A stretch of DNA of 15,889 nt. Origin: an uncultured Bacteroidota bacterium. Its GTDB lineage: Bacteria > Bacteroidota > Bacteroidia > Chitinophagales > Chitinophagaceae. Location: NCBI GenBank assembly GCA_938008665.1, contig CALLKA010000115.1, forward strand, positions 1-15,889. Direction: 5' to 3'. Below, in pieces: positions 6,686 through 13,940 of the stretch. The translations under genes were made by a program, and so were the position numbers. Within the stretch, counting starts at the first letter, position 1. Each line of letters opens with the position of its first letter. A model generated the notes under the pieces. It did no database searches. It saw only the letters and a program-made list of their open reading frames with translations, and was not told the DNA's origin.

Positions 6686-8734
6686 CTATTTTTTATAACT
6701 AATCCCTTCATCAAATTTAAATAAGGCATAATCCTTCCCTTTTAAATAACCAGGCACATCAGACAATTGTTTCCCAACTGCGGCTTCTGAAATTGGTGTA
6801 GTAAAAGGCATTTTCCCAGTTGGATTAAATTTACCTAATACAACATCTAACAATGCCTCATTGGTGGTTCCAAAAGTTGCAATTACCCCTTTAATATTTT
6901 TTATTGTTTGGCTATTGTATATCTCATCAATTACCCAAGGATTGGTGTAATTAATAACCAATATTGTTGGTTTTTTGGCAGTAAGTGTGTTTACATAGTT
7001 TACATCCACTGCATTTTTTGACATTGAAAGATAGAGTGGTGAACCATCAGACTGAAATAGTGACTTTGAACCCGGTGTTAACCATAGCAAAACATAATCA
7101 GCTTCTTCAGGCGTTTTCACAAATTCAACATTGTAATTATTTATTTTGGGTTGATACACGACACTTGGGCTAGCCGCACCTCTTCTTTGAAAATAGGATT
7201 CGAAATAAATTTTTGTTTTGGGTTTTAAAGGAAGTAACTGAGTTTCATTCCTTAATAAAACAATTGACTTACGCATTGCAAGATTTGCACTAGCTTGAAA
7301 TTTAGCATTACCTACAACTTTTTCTGCAGCATCTTCATCTACATATGGATTCTCAAAAAGTCCAAGTTCAAATTTCTCCATTAATAATCGATACACAGAA
7401 TTATCAACGAGCTTCATATCCACCGCACCAGACTTAACAGTTTCTAATAATTTAGAAGGATCTCCAGTGCCTGAAAATAAATTCACACCTGCTTCTAAAG
7501 CTTTTTTATAACGTTCGACTATGGTAATATCTTCAACACCCCAAGGCATCATATCAATGGGACCCGTATCTGAATTAATGATTCCTTTAAAACCAAGACT
7601 ATCTCTTAGTAAATCATGTATCACTTGTTTATTATATGCATAAGCTACCTGTTGGTACTTGGTGTCTTTAGGAATAGAATAATAAGGCATGATTGCAGAT
7701 GTACCTGCTTTAATTGCAGCCTTGAAAGGAATCAAATTATTCTGGAACATATTTCCAGGAAAATGTTCAAACTTACCCCACTCAAAATGTGGATCTTGAC
7801 CACCAACACCGGCACCACCACCAGGAAAATGCTTAGTCGTCATTGCTACAGAAGATGATGATAATTTTGTTCCTTGAAAACCAAGTACCACTTCTGTGAT
7901 CATTTTAGCCACCCATGCTGCATTTTCACCAAAGGTCCCCTCAATCCTTTGCCAACGAGGTTCAGTAGAAAGGTCGGCCATATACATATATCCTTTTCGT
8001 AAACCAACTGCAGCCCACTCTTGCCTAGCAATATTGGCAAACTCACGAACCAATTTCAAATCCCGCATTGCAGATAATCCCAACTCACCAGGCCAGTTAG
8101 AGAAGGTGGTTGCACCAACACTTAATCCAACAGATGCATCTTTAGTTATATGATTTCTAGGATTAGAAGCAATAATCACAGGAATACCTAAGCCATCAGT
8201 TTCTGCTAGTGCTTGTAATTTATTTGTCCATTCAGCAGTCAATCTTGCATTAACATTTGCACGAAAAATAAAATGACGAAGATGAAATTTAGTAATTCCT
8301 TTAGTGGCCCCCACTGAGCTCATCATTGGAACAGCGAGTGGTTTACGATTAAAAATGTTAGTTGTGGAAACTTGATCCTCCTCATTTAAATCGCTTGATG
8401 GTTTAATTGTATTATCTGTTTCTACATTGATTTGGGCGGATCGTTCACTTTTTAAACGCGAAGTACTAATTAACATGAACCCCACTTTATCTTCAACACT
8501 CATTTTTGTAAGAAGATCTTTAGCACGAGCATCATTAGACAAGCGCCAATCTTCATATTTATCAAGTTTACCATTTTTATTTAAATCCTTGAATTGAAAA
8601 TCCTCTAAGTTTATTATTTGTACAGTTTTATATCCTAAAAAAGGTTGTGATTTTTTATTAACTGTGTTTTTTTGAGAAATTCCTACAATTGAAAGTAGGC
8701 AAAACATAGAAAATATAAATATTCTTTTTGACAT
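6686..8734 (-). CDS. Secreted glycoside hydrolase family 3 protein (beta-glucosidase/hexosaminidase type)
   Basis: The 682-residue protein has a signal peptide (1-20, ending GISQ). An EF-hand-like loop DLNKNGKLDKYEDWR (50-64) follows, which precedes the catalytic domain in many Bacteroidota GH3 enzymes. The GH3 TIM barrel runs to about 450, with KHFPGGG near residue 300 and GFKGIINSDTGPI around 380-394. D389 in that segment is the predicted catalytic nucleophile; the following residue is Thr rather than the common Trp. The alpha/beta GH3_C domain starts near SIVLLRNETQLLPLK and ends with NPTGKMPFTTPI and DEGISY. No fibronectin-III domain follows. It should release terminal sugars from beta-linked oligosaccharides in the periplasm or outside; the substrate is unknown, and no SusC/SusD pair or other CAZyme accompanies it. 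The ATG at 8734 leads directly into the signal peptide. Confidence 0.9.
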   Translation of the reverse strand: MSKRIFIFSMFCLLSIVGISQKNTVNKKSQPFLGYKTVQIINLEDFQFKDLNKNGKLDKYEDWRLSNDARAKDLLTKMSVEDKVGFMLISTSRLKSERSAQINVETDNTIKPSSDLNEEDQVSTTNIFNRKPLAVPMMSSVGATKGITKFHLRHFIFRANVNARLTAEWTNKLQALAETDGLGIPVIIASNPRNHITKDASVGLSVGATTFSNWPGELGLSAMRDLKLVREFANIARQEWAAVGLRKGYMYMADLSTEPRWQRIEGTFGENAAWVAKMITEVVLGFQGTKLSSSSVAMTTKHFPGGGAGVGGQDPHFEWGKFEHFPGNMFQNNLIPFKAAIKAGTSAIMPYYSIPKDTKYQQVAYAYNKQVIHDLLRDSLGFKGIINSDTGPIDMMPWGVEDITIVERYKKALEAGVNLFSGTGDPSKLLETVKSGAVDMKLVDNSVYRLLMEKFELGLFENPYVDEDAAEKVVGNAKFQASANLAMRKSIVLLRNETQLLPLKPKTKIYFESYFQRRGAASPSVVYQPKINNYNVEFVKTPEEADYVLLWLTPGSKSLFQSDGSPLYLSMSKNAVDVNYVNTLTAKKPTILVINYTNPWVIDEIYNSQTIKNIKGVIATFGTTNEALLDVVLGKFNPTGKMPFTTPISEAAVGKQLSDVPGYLKGKDYALFKFDEGISYKK

Positions 8735-8922
8735 GAATTACTTTTTATATAATTAGAAAACGATGACAGTATTTATCAATATTGACCTCAACTTAAATAT
8801 AGTAAAAATATTATTTATATTAATCTACCTTTTTTAACCATCTATTTAAGGTGTGCTTAAATAAGCATATAAATAAAGTAAGAATTGTATTTATAAGCGC
8901 TCCTAACTCATTGACTATAAAC

Positions 8923-8960
8923 AAAAAGTCCCGGCCCGATATATCGGGCCGGGACTTTTT
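8923..8960. terminator. Perfect 38-bp palindrome, bidirectional rho-independent terminator
   Basis: The 38 bases are identical to their own reverse complement: five A, then GTCCCGGCCCGAT, a central AT step, and the mirror ending in five T. The GC-rich stem stands out from AT-rich surroundings. For minus-strand transcription it lies just after the VPS10/BNR gene (stop at 8975) and ends in a U run, so it terminates that message; it is also an intact terminator for plus-strand reading. The remainder of the 8735-8974 gap is AT-rich, with no ORF. Confidence 0.9.
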
Positions 8961-8974
8961 TATATCGAGGCTAC

Positions 8975-11900
8975 CTATTTAAGTAATTCAAAGAATCTTT
9001 TCTGAAAAACCACAAATTGATCTTCCAATAAAGTGATTCCTTTTTCTTGACTTGTTGAAAGGGGTTCTAAACCACTAGCCACAGAATAATATAAATCACT
9101 GACTCTTCTTCTGTATTTAAACTCATCAAAGAAAATTGATTTCCTATTCAGTTCCACAATCTCTCTTTTAAATGAATCAAGTTTGTGTAATTTTTCTTTA
9201 ACAACAGGAACTGTTGTGTCTCCTTTAGCAAGCACTTTTACCGTTTTGTCTAATGAATCTACAAGTGTAAATAAGCGCTCATGTAAATTAAACAAACGCA
9301 TGCTTTGCTTATTCAATAAGGCAATAGAAGCTGCATCCAATCCTTTAGACGGGTTAGCTTCAATTTTAATATTTTGTACATATTCTTTCCCATCTGCCTT
9401 TACCACTATTTTGTATTTACCAATATCCACTTTAGGTCCAATCACGGATGAAATTAAAACTGATGACTGTGCGATATAGCCACCCTGTGCAACTTTTGGC
9501 GGGTTTACAGATAAATCCCAATACACTTTATTTAAGCCTTTTGCACTAGAGGCATTAAGGTCTTTTATTTTTTTATTAGCTGCGTCATAAATCTCAATTT
9601 TTACGCCACTATTGCTTCTTTCTTTCAAATAATAATAAAATGTAGGTGCTATCACTTTACTTCCTGCAGCCCATCCTGTTAGGTTTGACGCAGGTTGCGG
9701 ATATTGTGGTGAATATTCATATTTGAAATTCTGGATTGGGTAAAATAAAACTGATTGCGCTAAATCAGATTTTACCATTTCTCTTAAGGGCTGAATATTA
9801 TCTATAATATAAATTCCTCTACCATGAGAAGCAATCACTAAATCATTGGTTTGTGGTTGAATCTTAATATCACGCACTAAATTATACCAAGGCATATTCT
9901 GGTATTTGCTACGCATCCAATTTTTACCGCCATCCAATGAAATAAATAATCCCATTTCAGTTCCTAAGAATAATAATTTTTCATTGACAATATCTTCTCT
10001 AATTACATGCGCAAAACCTGTAAATTCAGAAGAGCTAAATTTTTTCCAGGTATTACCGCCATCGGAACTCATCACTGCATAGGTATGCATATCGCCATAC
10101 ATATGATTATCAAGCGTGACATAAATTCTTTTTGAATCCAAAGATGATATTTCAATACTGCTGATCCAAGTGTTTTCAGGTACGCCAGTTTTCCAAATAC
10201 CTGCTGATTTATTTTGCCATGATTTACCTCCGTCTGTCGTTAGCTGAAGATTTCCATCATCTGTTCCTGCCCAAATAATATTCTCATTTTTAGGATCCTG
10301 TGTTATAGTAAAAATTGTACAATGGTTTTCGGCACTGGTGTTATCCCCTGTAATCCCCGCATTTTTTTCTGCTTGATTAATTTTATTCGGATTATTGGTT
10401 GTTAAATCTGGAGATATTCTTTGCCAGTTTTTTCCGTCATCATTTGACTTGAATACATATTGTGCAGCAGTATACAAATTATACACTGGCTTACCAGCTG
10501 CATTTTTTTTAGTGGATGCACCTACTACTATTGGCGTATTCCAATTCCAACGATGTTCTTCATCTCCTTCTAATTTTTTGGGACGAACACCATAAGAAAG
10601 CCCAGTAGATAAATCCACTTTTGTAATTTCTCCTCCTTGTGATTCAGAGAAAATAATTTTTGAATTTAATAAACTTGGTTGCACCCAAAATCCATCACCC
10701 CCATTGATCCATCTCCAGTCAACTGCGGTTACGCCACCTGGTGCTGAACTTGGTGCCATCCAACTATTATTATCTTGCAAACCACCGTATACATGATAGG
10801 GTGTTTGATTATCCGTAGATACATGGTAAAATTGACCCACTGGTAAACTATTTATAAATTGCCAAGCAGTTCCTTTATTTGTGCTCATATAAATACCACC
10901 ATCTGTTCCAACAAACATCATGTCAGGATTATTGGGGTTGATCCATAAAGCATGCATATCAGCATGAGGCTCAATTCCACCAATCACTGTATTATTCCAT
11001 GAATACCCTCCATCACTTGAATATTGAAAGTCAAATGCAGGGCGGTATACTCTTTTTGGATCCTTAGGATCGTATACCAATGTGCTAAAATAAAATGGAC
11101 GTGCTGTTAAATTTTCTGTAGATGCTAATTTTTTCCAAGTAGTTCCTTCATCCTCAGAAATATATAACCCAGGTACTTTTGCTTCAACAATCGCAAGCAC
11201 TTCTGAAGGTTTAGAAGGATTAATCGTGATTACGATTCTACCTAAATCACCTTCTGGTAATCCGTTGGTAATTTTATTCCAAGTTTTTCCGCCATCTGTT
11301 GATTTATGTAATCCACTTCCTGGACCGCCTGAACTAAAAGCATAGGCTTTTCTTCTGAACTGCCACATGGAAGCAAATAGGGTTTCTGGCTTGGTTGGAT
11401 GCATTGCAATATCTGCACAACCAGTTTCCTCGTTTACATATAAAATTTTATTCCATGTTTTACCGCCATCTATTGTTTTGTATAATCCTCTATGTTTAGA
11501 TGAATTCCAAAGTGGCCCTGGAGCAGATACATACACGGTTTTTTTATCAGTTGGATTAATTAAAATTTTACTAATTCTTTCCGTACTATCCAATCCAATT
11601 TTTTGCCAGTTGTTTCCACCGTCTGTTGTTTTATACATACCGTCTCCATAGGAAACTGAATTTCTTGTATTGCTTTCGCCAGCGCCTGCATATACCACTT
11701 TAGCATTACCCGGCTCAATCGCCAGGGCACCAATGGACTGACAATATTTGTCAAAAATTGAAATGAATGATAATCCACCATTTTGACTTTTCCAAATACC
11801 ACCGCCTGCAGTACCTACAAATAAGTTAAGTTGGCCATTAGCGCTTATACCATCAATTGATGTTATTCTTCCACTCATGGTAGATGGCCCTAAAGGCCTT

Positions 11901-12001
11901 GCGCCCATGACTTGAAAATAAGAAGAGTTAATTGTGTTTTGTGCATTCGTAATAAATACGAGTAGCAAAAACAATCCGGTTAATTTATTTTTTAATTGCA
12001 T
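8975..12001 (-). CDS. Large secreted VPS10/sortilin-type BNR-repeat protein (often annotated glycosyl hydrolase)
   Basis: The 1008-residue protein has a signal peptide (1-20, ending ITNAQ). It then carries a long run of beta-propeller blades marked by Asp-box motifs: SQNGGLSF (72-79), TTDGGNNW (125-132), TIDGGKTW, STDGGKTW, SEDEGTTW, SSDGGYSW, STNKGTAW, SNDDGKNW, TTDGGKSW, SSDGGNTW and SLDGGKNW. That is about eleven, consistent with a double propeller of the VPS10/sortilin or BNR exo-alpha type. HVYGGLQDNNSW is a typical family motif. The C-terminal third holds an Ig-like FlgD-type domain (VKIEIYDAANKKIKDL, GLNKVYWDLSVNPPK, GKYKIVVKADG) and an alpha-helical tail. No Por/type IX sorting domain is evident. 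Such proteins are commonly labelled glycosyl hydrolase, but I see no catalytic signature; binding or turnover of extracellular polymers is only a guess. It is a stand-alone unit bounded by hairpin terminators. Confidence 0.88.
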   Translation of the reverse strand: MQLKNKLTGLFLLLVFITNAQNTINSSYFQVMGARPLGPSTMSGRITSIDGISANGQLNLFVGTAGGGIWKSQNGGLSFISIFDKYCQSIGALAIEPGNAKVVYAGAGESNTRNSVSYGDGMYKTTDGGNNWQKIGLDSTERISKILINPTDKKTVYVSAPGPLWNSSKHRGLYKTIDGGKTWNKILYVNEETGCADIAMHPTKPETLFASMWQFRRKAYAFSSGGPGSGLHKSTDGGKTWNKITNGLPEGDLGRIVITINPSKPSEVLAIVEAKVPGLYISEDEGTTWKKLASTENLTARPFYFSTLVYDPKDPKRVYRPAFDFQYSSDGGYSWNNTVIGGIEPHADMHALWINPNNPDMMFVGTDGGIYMSTNKGTAWQFINSLPVGQFYHVSTDNQTPYHVYGGLQDNNSWMAPSSAPGGVTAVDWRWINGGDGFWVQPSLLNSKIIFSESQGGEITKVDLSTGLSYGVRPKKLEGDEEHRWNWNTPIVVGASTKKNAAGKPVYNLYTAAQYVFKSNDDGKNWQRISPDLTTNNPNKINQAEKNAGITGDNTSAENHCTIFTITQDPKNENIIWAGTDDGNLQLTTDGGKSWQNKSAGIWKTGVPENTWISSIEISSLDSKRIYVTLDNHMYGDMHTYAVMSSDGGNTWKKFSSSEFTGFAHVIREDIVNEKLLFLGTEMGLFISLDGGKNWMRSKYQNMPWYNLVRDIKIQPQTNDLVIASHGRGIYIIDNIQPLREMVKSDLAQSVLFYPIQNFKYEYSPQYPQPASNLTGWAAGSKVIAPTFYYYLKERSNSGVKIEIYDAANKKIKDLNASSAKGLNKVYWDLSVNPPKVAQGGYIAQSSVLISSVIGPKVDIGKYKIVVKADGKEYVQNIKIEANPSKGLDAASIALLNKQSMRLFNLHERLFTLVDSLDKTVKVLAKGDTTVPVVKEKLHKLDSFKREIVELNRKSIFFDEFKYRRRVSDLYYSVASGLEPLSTSQEKGITLLEDQFVVFQKRFFELLK

Positions 12002-12016
12002 AAAAATAGTTGAAAT

Positions 12017-12065
12017 AAAAAACTACTATTTACGCAGCTTGATTTGCGAAAAATAGTAGTTTTTT
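12017..12065 (-). terminator. Rho-independent terminator downstream of the LolA-like gene
   Basis: Arms 12017-12031 and 12051-12065 form a perfect 15-bp stem (AAAAAACTACTATTT against its complement). The loop contains an inner CGCA/TGCG pairing at 12033-12036 and 12045-12048. On the minus strand the right-hand end is a run of U, placed 12 bases after the stop of the gene at 12078. It separates that gene from the VPS10/BNR gene, whose start is only 16 bases further on, so any promoter for that gene must overlap the hairpin or readthrough must occur. Confidence 0.85.
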
Positions 12066-12077
12066 AATTATAGAAAA

Positions 12078-12779
12078 TTAGTTTCCGTTGAATATAGTAG
12101 CGTCGATAGTTGGGTTGATGGTGATTTTTTTAGTAACCATCATCATTTGCCCTTGATCTTGTTTGAAAGGAAATTTTATTCCGTATTCAGTAGTTTGATA
12201 GTCTAATAATTTTTGTTCAGACTTCATTTCTTGACCTTGTTGTTTTACAATAGACTCTATTTTATAAATCAAGTTCGTTTTGGTATCGAAAAAGTATGTT
12301 TTTTCGTTGCCATTTTTAGTCGTCATCTTAATTTTAAAATACTCATTACCATCTTCTTCATCTTTCCCTAAAGATTCAATCACAGAACCTTTGGCTTTGT
12401 AATCAACAAAAGCATCTTGAATATCTAAGTCATCTAATTTTTGCTTTAACTCATCTTCTGAAATAGGACTTAATGTTGCCTTACCTGACAATGGGTTTTG
12501 TGCCCATCCTTTGGTTGGCGTTGTGATATCAATAATTTTATTTCCTTGGAATTCAGCATCCACTCTCATGCCTTTCATTTGAAGACCTTGCATAGTAAAA
12601 GGAATTTGAATTCCTTGCACTTCAATTTGTCCTTCAATTTTTATAGATTGTACTTTAGCCCACTTTTCTGCACCACCTATTTCAGTAATATACTTTGCAA
12701 TAACTTCATCTGCAGTTTGTGCATTAACTGTAAATATTGCTGAGACAAATAACGCAATTGACAAGAAAACTTTTTTCAT
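12078..12779 (-). CDS. Periplasmic LolA-like outer-membrane lipoprotein-sorting family protein
   Basis: The 233-residue protein has a clear signal peptide (1-20, ending TVNAQ) and then a conserved start ADEVIAKYITEIGGAEKWAKVQSIKIEGQIEVQG. Many alternating beta strands follow (KMTTKNGNEKTYFFDTKTNLIYKIES, LLDYQTTEYGIKFPFK, VTKKITINPTID). This pattern is typical of the Bacteroidota proteins annotated as outer membrane lipoprotein-sorting protein, which share the LolA/LolB half-barrel fold that holds hydrophobic ligands. True LolA function is uncertain; paralogues of this group are numerous. It is monocistronic: its own terminator follows and the XRE gene upstream is 90 bases away. The start is fixed by the signal peptide. 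Confidence 0.75.
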   Translation of the reverse strand: MKKVFLSIALFVSAIFTVNAQTADEVIAKYITEIGGAEKWAKVQSIKIEGQIEVQGIQIPFTMQGLQMKGMRVDAEFQGNKIIDITTPTKGWAQNPLSGKATLSPISEDELKQKLDDLDIQDAFVDYKAKGSVIESLGKDEEDGNEYFKIKMTTKNGNEKTYFFDTKTNLIYKIESIVKQQGQEMKSEQKLLDYQTTEYGIKFPFKQDQGQMMMVTKKITINPTIDATIFNGN

Positions 12780-12869
12780 AAATTATGTTTTTTAGTGCTG
12801 TAAAAATAGGACTTTCGATACGATTTTTTTATAATATATTAGATAGGCGGTCGAATTCATTGATAGCTA

Positions 12870-13250
12870 CTACTTTCCGCTCCATGCGTCCATTATTCCT
12901 GATTTAATTTCAGTATAGCTTGTGACAAGCCAAATTACAACAACAATAATTAAAATTGTTTTCCAGTGTGTTTTTACCAACGCTTTTAAGTCATTGAGGA
13001 ATTGATTCATATCTGTGATTTTAATGGTGAAATTAAATTCATAAGGTTTGGTGTCCGATTTATTGACAAATTCCGAAAGATCTGTCATCAAGGCTTCTCC
13101 TATCACTTTTAATGAATGAAGGCTTGGGTTGACCTCGTTGTTTTCGATTCGTTGAATTGTCCTTAGTGAAAGTCCCGTTTGTTCGGATAGTTCTTTTTGA
13201 GAATAATTCAAACTGGTTCTGAGCACTTTTAATCTTTCACCAAATTCCAT
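12870..13250 (-). CDS. XRE-family HTH regulator with C-terminal membrane anchor
   Basis: Residues 2-62 of the 126-residue protein form an HTH_3 DNA-binding domain: FGERLKVLRTSLNYSQKELSEQTGLSLRTIQRIENNEVNPSLHSL, with the recognition helix around 27-36. A charged linker (63-95) leads to a single strongly hydrophobic segment, TILIIVVVIWLVTSY (98-112), and a short tail. The protein is therefore predicted to be tail-anchored in the inner membrane with the DNA-binding domain in the cytosol. Target genes are unknown; the divergent membrane-protein gene and its own promoter are the obvious candidates. The ATG at 13250 (MEFGERL) is chosen; an extension to 13256 needs a TTG start and adds two residues. 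Confidence 0.85.
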   Translation of the reverse strand: MEFGERLKVLRTSLNYSQKELSEQTGLSLRTIQRIENNEVNPSLHSLKVIGEALMTDLSEFVNKSDTKPYEFNFTIKITDMNQFLNDLKALVKTHWKTILIIVVVIWLVTSYTEIKSGIMDAWSGK

Positions 13251-13293
13251 TTGCAAATATGCTATTACTAAATGAATAAATTATTGACATATA

Positions 13294-13314
13294 GACGTCA
13301 TTTGGACGACATTT
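13294..13314. promoter_or_regulatory. Direct repeat GACGTCATTT / GACGACATTT, candidate operator
   Basis: GACGTCATTT (13294-13303) and GACGACATTT (13305-13314) match at 9 of 10 positions with an 11-bp period, about one helical turn. They lie 44 bases upstream of the XRE gene start in the 13251-13483 region between the XRE gene and the divergent membrane-protein gene. The position suits a regulator site, but two copies are weak evidence. Nothing else stands out in the rest of this gap. Confidence 0.3.
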
Positions 13315-13483
13315 CGCCATTTCTAAGGCAATAATACTAACAGATGATGAGAAAAATAAAATGGGGGCTGAAATTTACCAATATCATAAACGCCATTATT
13401 AATAACGAAGGGAAACATGTTTAAAGTCATATTTATCCATATCAAAAGATGGTAGATTGTGTTTCATCATAAATTTAAATAAA

Positions 13484-13891
13484 ATGGAAGGCAAGAAAAA
13501 CATTGGAATAGGCTTTTTGATAATGGGCATTTTTATGCTATATGGTTTCTTACTCATTTACCTACGAGATTTTGCTCCGAATAAACTAGAATGGATTAAT
13601 AATTATAGTATTGGGAAGCATTTTGAATCAAGATTAGCACATGTTCATGGAAATCTTTTCTCAATTCTTAATATTATAATTGGATTTTTACTAATTCAAT
13701 TTAATGGACAAATACAGTCCGCTAAAAATATTTCTTGGTTAGCAATGATCGGATTACTAATGCCTATCGGCATTTTAACAGAAGTGTATTTTGGTTTACC
13801 TCCAATATTTGTATTGATAGGCGCTATTTCAATGACAGCCGCTGTTATTTGGCTTGGAATATCTTTTTTACAGTTAAAGAAAAAAGAATAG
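13484..13891 (+). CDS. Small four-helix membrane protein of unknown function
   Basis: The 135-residue protein has about four hydrophobic segments: 6-27, 55-72, 84-102 and 106-130. A polar loop between the first two contains HFESRLAHVHGNLFS (46-60). The His-rich HVHGN placed at the start of the second helix is the most distinctive feature and could hold a metal or cofactor, but I do not recognise the family. The C-terminus is basic (LKKKE), suggesting a cytosolic end. The ATG at 13484 is preferred; a TTG at 13457 would add nine residues. It is transcribed away from the XRE gene and converges on the oxidoreductase gene, with 49 bases between stops. Confidence 0.75.
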   Translation: MEGKKNIGIGFLIMGIFMLYGFLLIYLRDFAPNKLEWINNYSIGKHFESRLAHVHGNLFSILNIIIGFLLIQFNGQIQSAKNISWLAMIGLLMPIGILTEVYFGLPPIFVLIGAISMTAAVIWLGISFLQLKKKE

Positions 13892-13940
13892 CTACAACTA
13901 CAATACTATAAATTAGTACTGAACTTAAAATTCAATACGT

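Noticed and set aside
11560..11802. Minus-strand 80-residue frame within the VPS10/BNR gene
   Set aside because: It is an alternative frame of a gene whose Asp-box repeats run uninterrupted through the same bases.
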